A stretch of DNA of 64,000 bases, taken from NCBI RefSeq assembly GCF_014648355.1, contig NZ_BMQY01000003.1, forward strand, positions 205,898 through 269,897, read 5' to 3'. The notes beneath the pieces were generated by a model, which saw nothing but the letters and a program-made list of their open reading frames with translations, did not search any database and had not been told where the DNA came from. Both the position numbers and the translations under genes were made by a program. This DNA is from Couchioplanes azureus. Lineage in GTDB: Bacteria > Actinomycetota > Actinomycetes > Mycobacteriales > Micromonosporaceae. Shown one piece after another: positions 7,767 through 16,447 of this stretch; position 1 is the stretch's first letter; every line of letters begins with the position of its first letter.

Positions 7767-9635
7767 ATGTCATCTATGTCGATCCCGCGCCTTCTCGTCG
7801 TGACCCTGCTCGCCGTGCTGGCGACGCCGGCACCGGTGTCCGCCGCGCCCGGCCCCGCGGCGGCACCGCCGTACACAAGAGACGGTGCGACCGTTGCCGT
7901 TTACGACTACGCCGACGCCGTCCGGGAGAGCGTCTGGGTGCGGACGGCCGGCGACGCCGACGAGGACGGCGAGCCGGACCGCGTCGCCGTCGACCTGGTC
8001 CGGCCGCGGACGGAGCCGGACGTCCAGGTCCCGGTCATCATGGTCGCGTCGCCCTACTACGCCTGCTGCGGGCGCGGCAACGAGGGCGAGCTCAAGGAGT
8101 ACGACGCCGACGGCGTGATCAGCAAGGCACCGCTCTTCTACGACAACTACTTCGTGCCCCGCGGATACGCGTTCGCCGCCGTCGACCTGAGCGGCACCAA
8201 CCGCTCCACCGGCTGCGAGGACGTCGGCGGCCCGTACGAGGTGGCCGGCGCGCGGGCGGTCGTCGACTGGCTCAACGGGCGTGCCCCGGCCTTCTACGCG
8301 GACGGCACGCCGGCGGTCGCGGCCTGGACCACCGGCCGGGTCGGCATGATCGGCAAGTCCTGGGACGGCTCGGTCGCCAACGGCGTGGCGGCGACCGGCG
8401 TCGAGGGGCTGGAGACCGTCGTGCCCATCGCGGCGATCTCCAGCTGGTACGACTACACGCGCGCCGGCGGCACGCTGCGCATGGCCGGCTACCCCTCCTT
8501 TCTGCAGTCCGCGGTCAGCGGCCGGGTCGCCGCCTGCGCGGCGGTGACCGAGTCACTGGCCACCGACAGCGCGGAGGAGACCGGTGACTACAACGCCTTC
8601 TGGCGGGACCGCGACTACCGGGCGGCGGCGGCCCGCGTGCGGGCCAGCGTCTTCGTGGTGCACGGCGTCAACGACCTGAACGTCACCACGCCGCAGTTCG
8701 CCCGGTGGTGGGACGAGCTCGCGCGCCGGGGCGTACCCCGCAAGATCTGGCTGCACCAGGCCGGCCACGTCGACCCGTTCGACCTGCGGCGCGGCGCCTG
8801 GGTGGAGACCCTGCACCGGTGGTTCGACCGCTGGCTGCAGGGGCTGGACAACGGCGTCGAGCGCGAGCCGCGGGCCACCCTGGAGAGCGGGCCCGGCGTC
8901 TTCACCGACGCCCGCGACTGGCCGCTGCCGGCCGCCCGGCCGGCGCGGGCCCCGCTGGGCACCGGCGTCGTCTCGTTCACCGACGAGTCCCTGCCCGAGG
9001 ACCTGGCGGTGGCCTACCCGGCGGCGGTGGTCCCCGGCCGGCTGGCCGTCCGCTACGGGCCGCTGACCGCGCCGCTGCGCCTGTCCGGGTCGCCGTCGGT
9101 GCGGCTGCGGGTCCGGGTGGACCGGCCCACGACGCAGCTCACCGCCCGGCTGGTGGACTACGGCACGGCACCGCGCGTCCAGTACGCCTGGGGCGAGGGC
9201 GTACGCACCCTGGAGACGGAGTCGTGCTGGGGCGGGTCGACCGCCGCGGACGACGCCTGCTACCTCGACGTCGCCGAGGAGGTGTCCACCACCGACCACG
9301 CCGTGCTGACCCGCGGCTGGCAGGACGCCGCCCACCACGTGACGCTGCGCCGTACTACCCCGCTGCGGCCGGACCGGTGGTACACGATCACCGTGCCGAT
9401 CGGCGCGTACGACGCCACGGTGGCGGCCGGGCACACGCTCGGGCTGGTGCTGACCCAGAGCGATCCCGGCTACACCGCGGCCGCGAACACCGGGGCGACG
9501 GTCGAGGTGGACCTGGCGGGCAGCACGCTGACCCTCCCGGCCGCCGGTCCGGTCACGCTGACCCCGTCGGCGGCGGCGCCGCGGACCGCCCACGGCCTGA
9601 CCGCCTCGGTACGCCCGCCGCACCGGCTGCCCTGA
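7767..9635 (+). CDS. Secreted S15-family peptidase (X-Pro dipeptidyl-peptidase-like)
   Basis: 622 residues. A signal peptide covers about residues 1-27. The alpha/beta-hydrolase domain has the S15 nucleophile motif GKSWDGS (Ser198), acid D303 in VHGVNDLNV and base H334 in HQAGHVDP. A lid-like helical part precedes a C-terminal jelly-roll (about 390-600) as in X-Pro dipeptidyl-peptidases and CocE/NonD hydrolases. The family cleaves Xaa-Pro dipeptides from peptide N-termini; some members hydrolyse esters instead. There is no convincing ribosome-binding site before either ATG (7767 or 7776), so translation may be leaderless. With the M14 and TAP-like genes nearby it suggests an extracellular peptide-scavenging set. 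Confidence 0.88.
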   Translation: MSSMSIPRLLVVTLLAVLATPAPVSAAPGPAAAPPYTRDGATVAVYDYADAVRESVWVRTAGDADEDGEPDRVAVDLVRPRTEPDVQVPVIMVASPYYACCGRGNEGELKEYDADGVISKAPLFYDNYFVPRGYAFAAVDLSGTNRSTGCEDVGGPYEVAGARAVVDWLNGRAPAFYADGTPAVAAWTTGRVGMIGKSWDGSVANGVAATGVEGLETVVPIAAISSWYDYTRAGGTLRMAGYPSFLQSAVSGRVAACAAVTESLATDSAEETGDYNAFWRDRDYRAAAARVRASVFVVHGVNDLNVTTPQFARWWDELARRGVPRKIWLHQAGHVDPFDLRRGAWVETLHRWFDRWLQGLDNGVEREPRATLESGPGVFTDARDWPLPAARPARAPLGTGVVSFTDESLPEDLAVAYPAAVVPGRLAVRYGPLTAPLRLSGSPSVRLRVRVDRPTTQLTARLVDYGTAPRVQYAWGEGVRTLETESCWGGSTAADDACYLDVAEEVSTTDHAVLTRGWQDAAHHVTLRRTTPLRPDRWYTITVPIGAYDATVAAGHTLGLVLTQSDPGYTAAANTGATVEVDLAGSTLTLPAAGPVTLTPSAAAPRTAHGLTASVRPPHRLP

Positions 9636-9656
9636 GCTCCGTAGTGGACGGAATGC

Positions 9657-10316
9657 TCAGCGCAGCTTCGCGACCGCCTCGACCGTCAGCTCGGACAGGT
9701 CGTGGACGACCAGGCTCGCCAGTGCCAGGGCGTCGTCCGCCGGCGGATAGACACCGTGCGGGACGGCGACGACCGCCAGCCCCGCCGCGCCCGCCGCCCG
9801 CAGGCCGTTGCTCGAGTCCTCGACCGCGGCGCAGACCCGCGGGGTGAGGCCGAGGCGCTCGACCGCGGCGAGGTAGACGTCCGGCGCGGGCTTGCCGCGG
9901 GCGACCTCCTCCGTCGAGAGCGTGACGCGGAAGGCGTCCCGCAGCCCGGCCGTCTCGAGCACCTGGTCGATGAGGACCCGGGCCGACGAGCTGGCCAGCG
10001 CGAGCGGGAAGTGCGCGGCGAGCCGCCGGACGGCCTCCACCGCGCCGGGGATCAGGGGCAGCGCCTCCCGGTAGCGCCCGGCCATCCGGCCGAGCACGTC
10101 CGCGGCCACCTCCTCGGGCCGGCGCGGGACGCCCACCTCCTCGCTGAGGTGCCGGGACCACTCCCCCGTGCTCATGCCCATCATCCGGGTCTGGCTGTCG
10201 GGGAGGAACTCGCGGCCGTGCTCGGCGACGTAGGCCCGGCGCACCTGCTCCCAGACCTCCTCGGTATCGATGATCACGCCGTCCAGGTCGAAGACCACCG
10301 CCTCGATCGTTGTCAC
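9657..10316 (-). CDS. HAD-superfamily phosphatase, beta-phosphoglucomutase-like
   Basis: 219 residues. Motif I is DLDGV (D10, D12), the cap region follows, motif II is the SSS of LASSSAR, motif III is the Lys of GKPAPDVY and motif IV is VEDSSNG. This is HAD subfamily IA with a helical cap, as in beta-phosphoglucomutase and sugar-phosphate phosphatases. It probably dephosphorylates or isomerises a small phosphorylated metabolite in the cytoplasm. The start is a GTG with GGGAAGG upstream. The gene is convergent with the S15 peptidase (21 bp apart) and divergent from the glycosyltransferase. The exact substrate is not deducible. Confidence 0.88.
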   Translation of the reverse strand: MTTIEAVVFDLDGVIIDTEEVWEQVRRAYVAEHGREFLPDSQTRMMGMSTGEWSRHLSEEVGVPRRPEEVAADVLGRMAGRYREALPLIPGAVEAVRRLAAHFPLALASSSARVLIDQVLETAGLRDAFRVTLSTEEVARGKPAPDVYLAAVERLGLTPRVCAAVEDSSNGLRAAGAAGLAVVAVPHGVYPPADDALALASLVVHDLSELTVEAVAKLR

Positions 10317-10360
10317 GGACCTTCCCTTCCCGTACGCCTCCCCGCACCCTACTGGCGCGG

Positions 10361-10388
10361 TTGACGCACCGTAGTCCGTTGGTAAGTT
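10361..10388 (+). promoter_or_regulatory. Candidate housekeeping promoter for the glycosyltransferase
   Basis: TTGACG (10361-10366) and TAAGTT (10383-10388) are separated by 16 bp, about 50 bp upstream of the glycosyltransferase start. Fit to the sigma-70-type consensus is good at -35 and moderate at -10. Confidence 0.4.
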
Positions 10389-10436
10389 GAGGTCCGACCC
10401 AGCGACTTGCCCCCGCCCGCCGCCGAGGAGCCCCCC

Positions 10437-11387
10437 ATGTCTCCCTCGTCGCGACGCCCCACGCCGCCCACCGGCGCACCGTCACCCACCGTGACCGTCG
10501 TGATCCCCGCCCTCAACGAAGAGGACAACCTCCCGCTCGTCCTCGAGAACCTGCCTCCCGTCGACGAGGTCGTCGTGGTGGACGGCCGTTCCGACGACGA
10601 CACCGTCGCCGTGGCCCGCGAGGTGCGTCCCGACGTGGTCGTCGTGCGCCAGACGCGGTCGGGCAAGGGCAACGCGCTGGCGTGCGGGTTCGCCGCGGCC
10701 ACCGGTGACATCGTGGTGACCCTCAACGCCGACGGGTCGGCGGACCCGGGCGAGATCCTGCGCTTCGTCGACGCGCTGCTGTCCGGCGCCGAGGCCGCGC
10801 ACGGCTCGCGCTTCCGCTACGGCGGCGAGCACCGTGACGCGCGGCCCGTCGAGCGCCTCGGGCACGCGCTGCTGAGCCGGGTCGTGAACCTGCTGTTCGG
10901 GACCCGGTTCACCGACCTGAGCTGCGGTTACAACGCGTACTGGCGGGAGCTGCTGCCCGTGCTCGAGCTGCCCGGGCCGGACGTGCCGGGGCTCAAGCGC
11001 GGGCGCCGGGCCTGGGGCGACGGCCCGGAGATCGAAACGCTCATCACGATCCGGATGGCGACCCGGGGGCTGCGGGTGGTGGAGGTGGCCACGGTCGGCT
11101 ACCCCCGGATCTACGGCGACCGGCAGCGGCGCCTGCTGCCGGCGGCCGTGCGGATGGTGCGCACCGTGGCGATCGAGTTCTCCCGGCGCCGGCGCCGCGT
11201 CCGGCTGCACCCGGCCGGCCGCCCGTCCCCCGGCACGATGCCGGGCACGACGCCCGGTACGGCGCCAACCCCGCAGGAGCAGGGAACGGGCCGGCACGGC
11301 GCCCGGCACTCCGTGCCCGCCCCGGCCCGGCCCCGGCGCCGCTCGGGCCCGCGGATCGTCCGGGGCGAGCGGCGCGACAACCCCTAG
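10437..11387 (+). CDS. Family 2 glycosyltransferase
   Basis: 316 residues. The GT-A fold is shown by the N-terminal [11 protein letters not shown], the nucleotide-binding [10 protein letters not shown] and a DxD-like NADGSADP, as in dolichol-phosphate mannosyltransferase-type GT2 enzymes. No transmembrane segments are present, so the enzyme should act at the cytoplasmic face on a lipid or sugar acceptor. The C-terminal 55 residues are low complexity (PGT repeats, then basic). I chose ATG 10437 with GAGGAG 6 nt upstream over a TTG 30 bp earlier. The last 4 bp overlap the end of the convergent fgd gene. Sugar donor and acceptor are unknown. Confidence 0.88.
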   Translation: MSPSSRRPTPPTGAPSPTVTVVIPALNEEDNLPLVLENLPPVDEVVVVDGRSDDDTVAVAREVRPDVVVVRQTRSGKGNALACGFAAATGDIVVTLNADGSADPGEILRFVDALLSGAEAAHGSRFRYGGEHRDARPVERLGHALLSRVVNLLFGTRFTDLSCGYNAYWRELLPVLELPGPDVPGLKRGRRAWGDGPEIETLITIRMATRGLRVVEVATVGYPRIYGDRQRRLLPAAVRMVRTVAIEFSRRRRRVRLHPAGRPSPGTMPGTTPGTAPTPQEQGTGRHGARHSVPAPARPRRRSGPRIVRGERRDNP

Positions 11388-12391
11388 CCCTGCGCGACGC
11401 GCTCGCGCAGCCGGGGCAGGACCTGCTCGCCGTAGACCCGCAGGAACCGGTCCTGGTCCGGCCCGGGTGCGTGGAACACCAGGTGCCGGAAGCCCATGTC
11501 CAGGTACTCGGCGACCTTCGCCGCGTGCTCGTCGGGATCCGAGGAGACGATCCAGCGGGTCACCGTACGGTCGATCGGCAGCGCGTCGGCACGGCGCTGC
11601 ATCTCGATCGGATCCTCCACGCCGGTCTTCTCCTCGGGCGAGAGCGCCAGCGCACCCCAGTAGCGGGTGTCGCGACGAGCCTTCTCGAGGTCGGGGTCGA
11701 AGGAGACCTTGACCTCGATCATCAGGTCGAGGTCGTCGAGCGGGCGGCCCGCCTTCTCCGCGCCCTCCCGGACGGCCGGCAGGAGCGTGTCGGTGTAGAG
11801 CTCGTGGCCCTTGCCGCTGGTGGTGATGAAGCCGTCGGCGACGCGGCCGGCGAGCCGGGTCGCCGCCGGGCCGGAGGCGCCGATGTAGATGGGGACCTGC
11901 TGCTCGGGCTTGTCGTAGATGGTGGCGAGCTCGGTGCGGTAGTACGTGCCCTCGAAGGTCACGCGGTCGGAGGTCCAGAGCTGCCGGATGAGCGCCACCG
12001 CCTCCTTGAGCCGGGCGAACCGCTCCTTGCCCTCCGGCCAGGTGAGGCCGAGCGGCACCTCGTTGAGCGACTCGCCGGAGCCCACGCCCAGGATGACCCG
12101 GCCGGGGGCGAGGCAGCCCAGCGTGGCGAACGCCTGCGCGATGACCGCCGGGTGGTAGCGGAAGGTCGGGGTCAGCACGCTGGTGCCCAGCAGCACCCGC
12201 TCGGTGCTGGTGGCGAGGGCACCGAGCCAGGGCAGGGCGGCCGGGGCGTGCCCGCCGTCGTGGCGCCACGGCTGCAGGTGGTCGCTGACGAACACGGAGT
12301 CGAAGCCGTGCTGTTCCGCGTCGATGCCGTAGCGGAGCAGTTCCCGCGGGGCGAACTGCTCCGCCGATGCCTTGTAGCCGAAGCGAATCAT
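11384..12391 (-). CDS. fgd: F420-dependent glucose-6-phosphate dehydrogenase
   Basis: 335 residues, the length of mycobacterial Fgd1 (336). The N-terminal [15 protein letters not shown], the [17 protein letters not shown] block, [15 protein letters not shown] and the glycine-rich [10 protein letters not shown] are near-identical to Fgd1, a TIM-barrel luciferase-like protein. The enzyme oxidises glucose-6-phosphate to 6-phosphogluconolactone and reduces coenzyme F420, supplying F420H2 to other oxidoreductases. A second luciferase-like (LLM) protein at 14723 could be one user (inference). The start at 12391 gives the family N-terminus. A perfect palindrome lies 18 bp upstream of the start codon. 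The 3' end overlaps the glycosyltransferase gene by 4 bp. Confidence 0.93.
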   Translation of the reverse strand: MIRFGYKASAEQFAPRELLRYGIDAEQHGFDSVFVSDHLQPWRHDGGHAPAALPWLGALATSTERVLLGTSVLTPTFRYHPAVIAQAFATLGCLAPGRVILGVGSGESLNEVPLGLTWPEGKERFARLKEAVALIRQLWTSDRVTFEGTYYRTELATIYDKPEQQVPIYIGASGPAATRLAGRVADGFITTSGKGHELYTDTLLPAVREGAEKAGRPLDDLDLMIEVKVSFDPDLEKARRDTRYWGALALSPEEKTGVEDPIEMQRRADALPIDRTVTRWIVSSDPDEHAAKVAEYLDMGFRHLVFHAPGPDQDRFLRVYGEQVLPRLRERVAQG

Positions 12392-12409
12392 GGTCCGACC
12401 CTATCGCCG

Positions 12410-12424
12410 TCACACCCGGTGTGA
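12410..12424. promoter_or_regulatory. Palindrome in the fgd promoter region
   Basis: TCACACCCGGTGTGA is a perfect 7+1+7 inverted repeat between fgd and the divergent anti-sigma gene. This size and symmetry fit a GntR- or TetR-type dimer operator. The regulator is not identified. Confidence 0.5.
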
Positions 12425-12454
12425 TTAGCCCGGCTTTCCGGCGGGAACACAGAG

Positions 12455-12466
12455 GGTGTCGACACC
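12455..12466. promoter_or_regulatory. Second palindrome, upstream of the anti-sigma gene
   Basis: GGTGTCGACACC is a perfect 12-bp palindrome 36 bp before the anti-sigma start. Its GGTGT half resembles the half-site of the 12410 palindrome, so both could bind the same factor. Confidence 0.4.
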
Positions 12467-12502
12467 GGCGCGGTCACCGCGAGCGGAGGGAGGACGGATC
12501 GC

Positions 12503-12904
12503 ATGCGCATCTCGGTTCACCTGAACCTGCCTCGTGAGGTCGACAGCGTCCCCGCGGTGCGCCGGCTGCTGCGCTGCGCCCTGTCGGTCTTCCAGGTCGA
12601 CCGGGAGGCCGGCCACGATCTGGAGGTCGCGCTGACCGAGGCCTGCGCCAACGTGGTCAACCACGCCGCGGGGGCGGACAGCATCGAGGTACGCCTCGAC
12701 GTCGCCGAGGACCACTGTGCGATCGACGTCGCCGACAACGGCACCGGCTTCGAGACGGGCACGGTGGACAGACCCGACGCGGACAGCGACCGCGGGCGCG
12801 GCCTGTTCCTCATCAAGGCGCTGAGCGAGAACGTGCGGATGCAGTCGACTCCGCGTCGCGGAAGCCTCATCCACTTCGAGAAGTCCTTCGCCACGGCGCG
12901 CTGA
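12503..12904 (+). CDS. Anti-sigma factor, serine-protein kinase-like ATP-binding protein (RsbW/SpoIIAB type)
   Basis: 133 residues, a lone GHKL ATPase domain (HATPase_c_2). N-box: LTEACANVVNHA; G1 box: DNGTGFE; G2 box: RGRGLFLIKAL. Such proteins bind a sigma-B/F-type sigma factor and phosphorylate an anti-anti-sigma protein. A strong ribosome-binding site (GGAGGGAGG) precedes the ATG. The PP2C-type phosphatase gene starts 121 bp downstream on the same strand, so the two form a probable partner-switching pair. No cognate sigma factor or STAS-domain anti-anti-sigma is in the window; the targets must be elsewhere. Confidence 0.88.
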   Translation: MRISVHLNLPREVDSVPAVRRLLRCALSVFQVDREAGHDLEVALTEACANVVNHAAGADSIEVRLDVAEDHCAIDVADNGTGFETGTVDRPDADSDRGRGLFLIKALSENVRMQSTPRRGSLIHFEKSFATAR

Positions 12905-13025
12905 CGCGCCGCTCTCCGCAGAGGAAACACCCCGCCGCGCGGCCCCGCGCGGAGCCGCCGCGCGCGTTCCCTATCATTCTTGCTCTACAGCAAATATTGT
13001 CGCTCCCGCGCGAAAGAGGGGTCCC

Positions 13026-14165
13026 TTGTCAGAGCGTCCGACACCGGTGGGCGCGTTGTTGCGTGCGGCACCCCCGGACCGCCTGCCGGAGGTGGCGGCC
13101 GAGCACCTGCGGCGGCACCACTGTGCCACCCGGGTCGAGGTGCTGCTCGGCGACCTCAGTCTCACCGCCCTGCGGCCGCTGATCGACCCGGACGGCCCGC
13201 TCGGCAACGCGCTCGCGCAGCGCTGCTTCGGCAGCCAGCGTCCGGTGGTCGACGCCGCGTCCGGCACCCACCGCGCGTACCTGCCGCTGAGCGCGTGGGG
13301 CGACCGGCTCGGGGTCCTCGTCGTGGAGACCTCGCTGTCCACCGACAACGGGGCCTCCGAAGCGCTCGGCACGGTCGCCGACGAGCTGGCGATGGCGCTG
13401 CGGGCGGCCGACGTGTCGACCGACCGCTACCGGCGCGCCCAGCGGCGCCAGCGCCTCACCATGGCCGCCGAACTGCAGTGGGAGCTGCTGCCGGGACGCT
13501 CGCTGGGCGACCACCGGTTCCTGCTCGCCGGCCAGCTCGACCCGGCGTACGCGGTGTTCGGCGATCACTACGACTGGTCGCTGACCGGGGACCGGCTCAC
13601 CGTCACGGTGCTCAACGGGCACGGCGACGGCCTGGAGGCGGCGGTCCTCACCACGGTCGCCGTCAATGCGATGCGCAACGCCCGCCGCTCCGGCGCCAAC
13701 ATCGTCGAGCAGGCCGAGCTGGCCTCCGACGCGGTCTACGCGCGCTTCGGCGGCGCCGGGCACGCCGCCACCCTGCTGCTCGAGATCGACCTCGTCGACG
13801 GCCAGGTGGAGGCGGTGGACGCCGGCTCACCCCGCGCCATGATCGCCCGCGACCGGGAGATCCAGACGGTCACCCTCGAGCAGCAGCTGCCCCTCGGCAT
13901 GTTCGGCGAGACCCGGTACGAGACCCAGAAGTTCTCCCTCGAGCCGGCCGACCGCCTGCTGGTGGTCAGCGACGGGGTGCACGCCGCCGCGCCCGCCGGG
14001 CGGTCCCCGTACGGTGAATCCGCCCTGCTGACCGCGTTGCGCCGGACTCGGTTGCAGCCAGCCACCGAGGCAGTCGGTACGGTGATGCGCAACCTCCGCG
14101 AATACCACGGGGGTGTGGAGCCCGAAGATGACGCGGTCACCGTCTGCCTCGACTGGCGGCGATGA
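13026..14165 (+). CDS. PP2C-type (SpoIIE/RsbU-like) serine phosphatase with N-terminal GAF-like domain
   Basis: 379 residues. The first 140 resemble a GAF sensory domain; a short helical linker (RRAQRRQRLTMAAELQWELLPG) precedes the SpoIIE-type phosphatase domain. Metal-binding motifs are present as GDHYDW, VSDGV and DDAVTV, but the usual Asp of the GDVSGKG motif is Asn here (VLNGHGDGLEAA), so one Mn ligand is altered. Family members dephosphorylate anti-anti-sigma factors in response to a signal. Start is TTG with GAGGGG upstream. It follows the anti-sigma gene and is followed after 67 bp by a MarR gene. Reduced activity is possible; the fold assignment is secure. Confidence 0.85.
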   Translation: MSERPTPVGALLRAAPPDRLPEVAAEHLRRHHCATRVEVLLGDLSLTALRPLIDPDGPLGNALAQRCFGSQRPVVDAASGTHRAYLPLSAWGDRLGVLVVETSLSTDNGASEALGTVADELAMALRAADVSTDRYRRAQRRQRLTMAAELQWELLPGRSLGDHRFLLAGQLDPAYAVFGDHYDWSLTGDRLTVTVLNGHGDGLEAAVLTTVAVNAMRNARRSGANIVEQAELASDAVYARFGGAGHAATLLLEIDLVDGQVEAVDAGSPRAMIARDREIQTVTLEQQLPLGMFGETRYETQKFSLEPADRLLVVSDGVHAAAPAGRSPYGESALLTALRRTRLQPATEAVGTVMRNLREYHGGVEPEDDAVTVCLDWRR

Positions 14166-14232
14166 CGCGCCGTCCATCCGGCGAACGGGTGCGGGGCTGC
14201 ACGCACCACTCACCTGCGCACAGAGGACCGGC

Positions 14233-14697
14233 ATGGAGCGCCTGACGGACGTGGCTGCGGCGGTCGAGTCGACCGTCGAGTCGTTGCTGGGCGTCTTCGA
14301 GAGCGCGCGGCTGGCGCAGTCGCCCGCGGTGCCGCCCGCGCAGCTGCGCGTCCTGACGATCATCTCGCGCAACCGGCACACGAACATGAACCGCCTGGCC
14401 GAGGCCCTCGACGTGGTCCCCTCGTCGGCGAGCCGCCTGTGCGACCGGCTGGAGGCCACCGGCCTGCTGCGGCGCGTGCCGGATCCGCGCGACCGCCGCG
14501 AGGTGCGCCTGGTGCCCACCCCGGCCGCCCACCGGCTGCTGGACGAGCTGCGGGAGCGCCGCCGGACGGCGCTCGGCGAGGTGCTGGAACGGATGAGCCC
14601 CGCGCGGCGCAGTGAGCTCGTCCGCGCCCTCGCCGCCTTCGACGTCGCGGCGACGGTGGACGCGAACGGCGACAGCGACGGCCTGCGGCTGGCCTGA
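14233..14697 (+). CDS. MarR-family transcriptional regulator
   Basis: 154 residues with the MarR winged helix: NMNRLAEALDVVPSSASRLCDRLEATGLLRR and the wing DPRDRREVRLVPT. It should dimerise and repress genes until it binds a small ligand. The ATG at 14233 is chosen over an upstream in-frame start that overlaps the phosphatase gene, because AGAGGA precedes it. The LLM oxidoreductase gene starts 25 bp downstream on the same strand and is its likely target or operon partner. The ligand is unknown. Confidence 0.88.
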   Translation: MERLTDVAAAVESTVESLLGVFESARLAQSPAVPPAQLRVLTIISRNRHTNMNRLAEALDVVPSSASRLCDRLEATGLLRRVPDPRDRREVRLVPTPAAHRLLDELRERRRTALGEVLERMSPARRSELVRALAAFDVAATVDANGDSDGLRLA

Positions 14698-14722
14698 CCA
14701 GGCCCTGCGGTACGGTCCCCCG

Positions 14723-15601
14723 ATGCGTATCGGCATCGTGATCCTTCCGGAAGAGCGCTGGGCCGCGGCCCGGCACCGCTGGCGGCTCGCCGAGGAGTAC
14801 GGCTTCGACCACGCCTGGACGTACGACCACCTCGGCTGGCGCGACCTCGTCGACGGCCCGTGGTTCGACGCGATCGCGACCCTGACGGCCGCGGCGACCG
14901 TGACCACGCGGATCGGCCTGGGCACCTTCGTCGCGTCCCCGAACTTCCGTCACCCGGTGCACCTGGCCCGCGAGGCGCTGGCCGTCGACGACGTCTCGGA
15001 CGGCCGGCTCCTGCTGGGCGTGGGCGCCGGCGGCACCGGCTTCGACGCGGAGGTGCTGGGCCAGGAGCCGCTGACGCCGCGCCAGCGGGTCGACCGCTTC
15101 ACCGAGTTCGTGGAGCTGCTCGGCCGCCTGACCCGCGAGGACCACGTCTCGTACGCGGGCCGCCACTACCGGGCGGTCGACGCCCGCACGCTGCCGGGGC
15201 CGGTCCAGCAGCCCCGGCCACCGCTGATCGTCGCGGCGAACGGGCCGCGCGCGCTCACGGTGGCGGCCGAGCACGGCGACGGCTGGGTGACCACCGGGGC
15301 GGTCCAGCCGCTGGACGACGAGCAGGCCTGGTGGCGCTCGGTGCGCGACACGGCCGACCGCTTCGGCGCCGCGCTGGAGCGCACGGGCCGGCCGGCCGTC
15401 GCCCGTTACCTCAATCTGGACTCGTCGCCGGTCTACTCGCTGAGCAGCGTCGAGGCCTTCGAGGACGCGGTGGGCCGCGCGGCGGAGCTGGGATTCACCG
15501 ACGTGATGACCCACTGGCCACGCTCGTCGAGCTGGTACGCCGGCGACGAGAAGGTGCTCGAATCGGTCGCCGAGATGCTGCCGCGCCTGCGGGATTGCTG
15601 A
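14723..15601 (+). CDS. LLM-class (luciferase-like) flavin/F420-dependent oxidoreductase
   Basis: 292 residues, a TIM-barrel luciferase-like monooxygenase fold: N-terminal MRIGIVILPEERW, WTYDHLGWRD, the strand-loop GLGTFVASPNFRHPVHLA and GRLLLGVGAGG. Actinobacterial members use FMN or coenzyme F420. The presence of fgd 2.4 kb away makes F420 plausible, but this is inference. It follows the MarR gene at 25 bp and is probably in the same transcript. Its 3' end is followed by a 256-bp region containing a hairpin, then the convergent lsr2 gene. Confidence 0.85.
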   Translation: MRIGIVILPEERWAAARHRWRLAEEYGFDHAWTYDHLGWRDLVDGPWFDAIATLTAAATVTTRIGLGTFVASPNFRHPVHLAREALAVDDVSDGRLLLGVGAGGTGFDAEVLGQEPLTPRQRVDRFTEFVELLGRLTREDHVSYAGRHYRAVDARTLPGPVQQPRPPLIVAANGPRALTVAAEHGDGWVTTGAVQPLDDEQAWWRSVRDTADRFGAALERTGRPAVARYLNLDSSPVYSLSSVEAFEDAVGRAAELGFTDVMTHWPRSSSWYAGDEKVLESVAEMLPRLRDC

Positions 15602-15777
15602 GCCCCCGAGCGGCAAAGTCGGGGCGAATCCCCGCGGGCGGCCGAATCCCCCGCTGAGTGCAGGACTTTCTGCGTAGGACCCGGCCGATCCGGCCTATCG
15701 CCGCGCGGGGACTTTGCTCCTCGCGCGCGCGACCGCCGCCGCCGCGCGGCATAAAGCAAGGCTTGCCATAACACGAA

Positions 15778-15798
15778 GCCGGGGCGCGAGGCCCCGGC
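15778..15798. terminator. Hairpin terminator between the LLM gene and lsr2
   Basis: GCCGGGGC (15778-15785) and GCCCCGGC (15791-15798) form an 8-bp stem with a 5-nt loop, 60 bp beyond the lsr2 stop. Downstream in the lsr2 direction the transcript becomes T-rich. The remaining 15602-15777 contains no gene I can support. Confidence 0.65.
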
Positions 15799-15857
15799 AT
15801 TCACCATCTGCGATGCCTTGACTGCGGACCGCTATTGTCGGGCGCCACCGCGGACGG

Positions 15858-16205
15858 TCAGCGGCCGTGCGCCGCCCGATAGGCGCTGCTGACGCTCTGC
15901 GGGATGCGTCCGCGCTCCGAGATCTGGTGTCCGTGCTGGGCCGCCCACTCGCGAATGAGCCTGTTCTCGTCGCGGCTGCCGGCCGTGCGCACCGGCGTGG
16001 TGCGCGTGCCCGAGCGCCCCGACCCGGAACGGCCGATTCGCGTGCCCGCGTTGATGAACGGGTCCAACGCCTTGCGAAGCTTGCCGGCATTGGCTTCGGA
16101 CAGATCGATGGTGTAGGCCGTGCCATCGAGACTGAACTCCACCGTGCGGTCGGCCGGCTTTCCGTCGATGTCGTCGATGAGGGTGGTGATTACCTGCCGC
16201 GCCAT
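15858..16205 (-). CDS. lsr2: Lsr2, xenogeneic-silencing nucleoid-associated protein
   Basis: 115 residues, the usual Lsr2 length. The N-terminal dimerisation half (MARQVITTLIDDIDGKPAD, then TVEFSLDGTAYTIDLSE) and the C-terminal DNA-binding half (IREWAAQHGHQISERGRIP, with the RGR minor-groove hook) are clear. The central linker is basic and Gly/Arg-rich. Lsr2 bridges DNA and silences AT-rich, often foreign, genes; it is the actinobacterial counterpart of H-NS. AGGAG lies before the ATG. The 240-bp upstream region is AT-richer than average, which would suit autoregulation by Lsr2 (inference). Confidence 0.95.
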   Translation of the reverse strand: MARQVITTLIDDIDGKPADRTVEFSLDGTAYTIDLSEANAGKLRKALDPFINAGTRIGRSGSGRSGTRTTPVRTAGSRDENRLIREWAAQHGHQISERGRIPQSVSSAYRAAHGR

Positions 16206-16447
16206 AGCGACTCCTGAAGAGAATCCTAAGAACCGGGCTCAGTGTGGCGCGGGATGGACTCCGCGCGCAACAGTTCTGCCGTAGTTCACAGAATATCGCC
16301 GACGGCGGGCAATTATCGAGCCATGGCCTTCACGAAATGCGGAGGCGCAATTTGCGCGCAATCACCGGCCGGGCCGCACGGCGCCGTGTCCGTTAGAGTC
16401 GACGTCATGGCCGCCGGCGTCGAGTCCGCTCCCGCGGCCGCCCTGCC

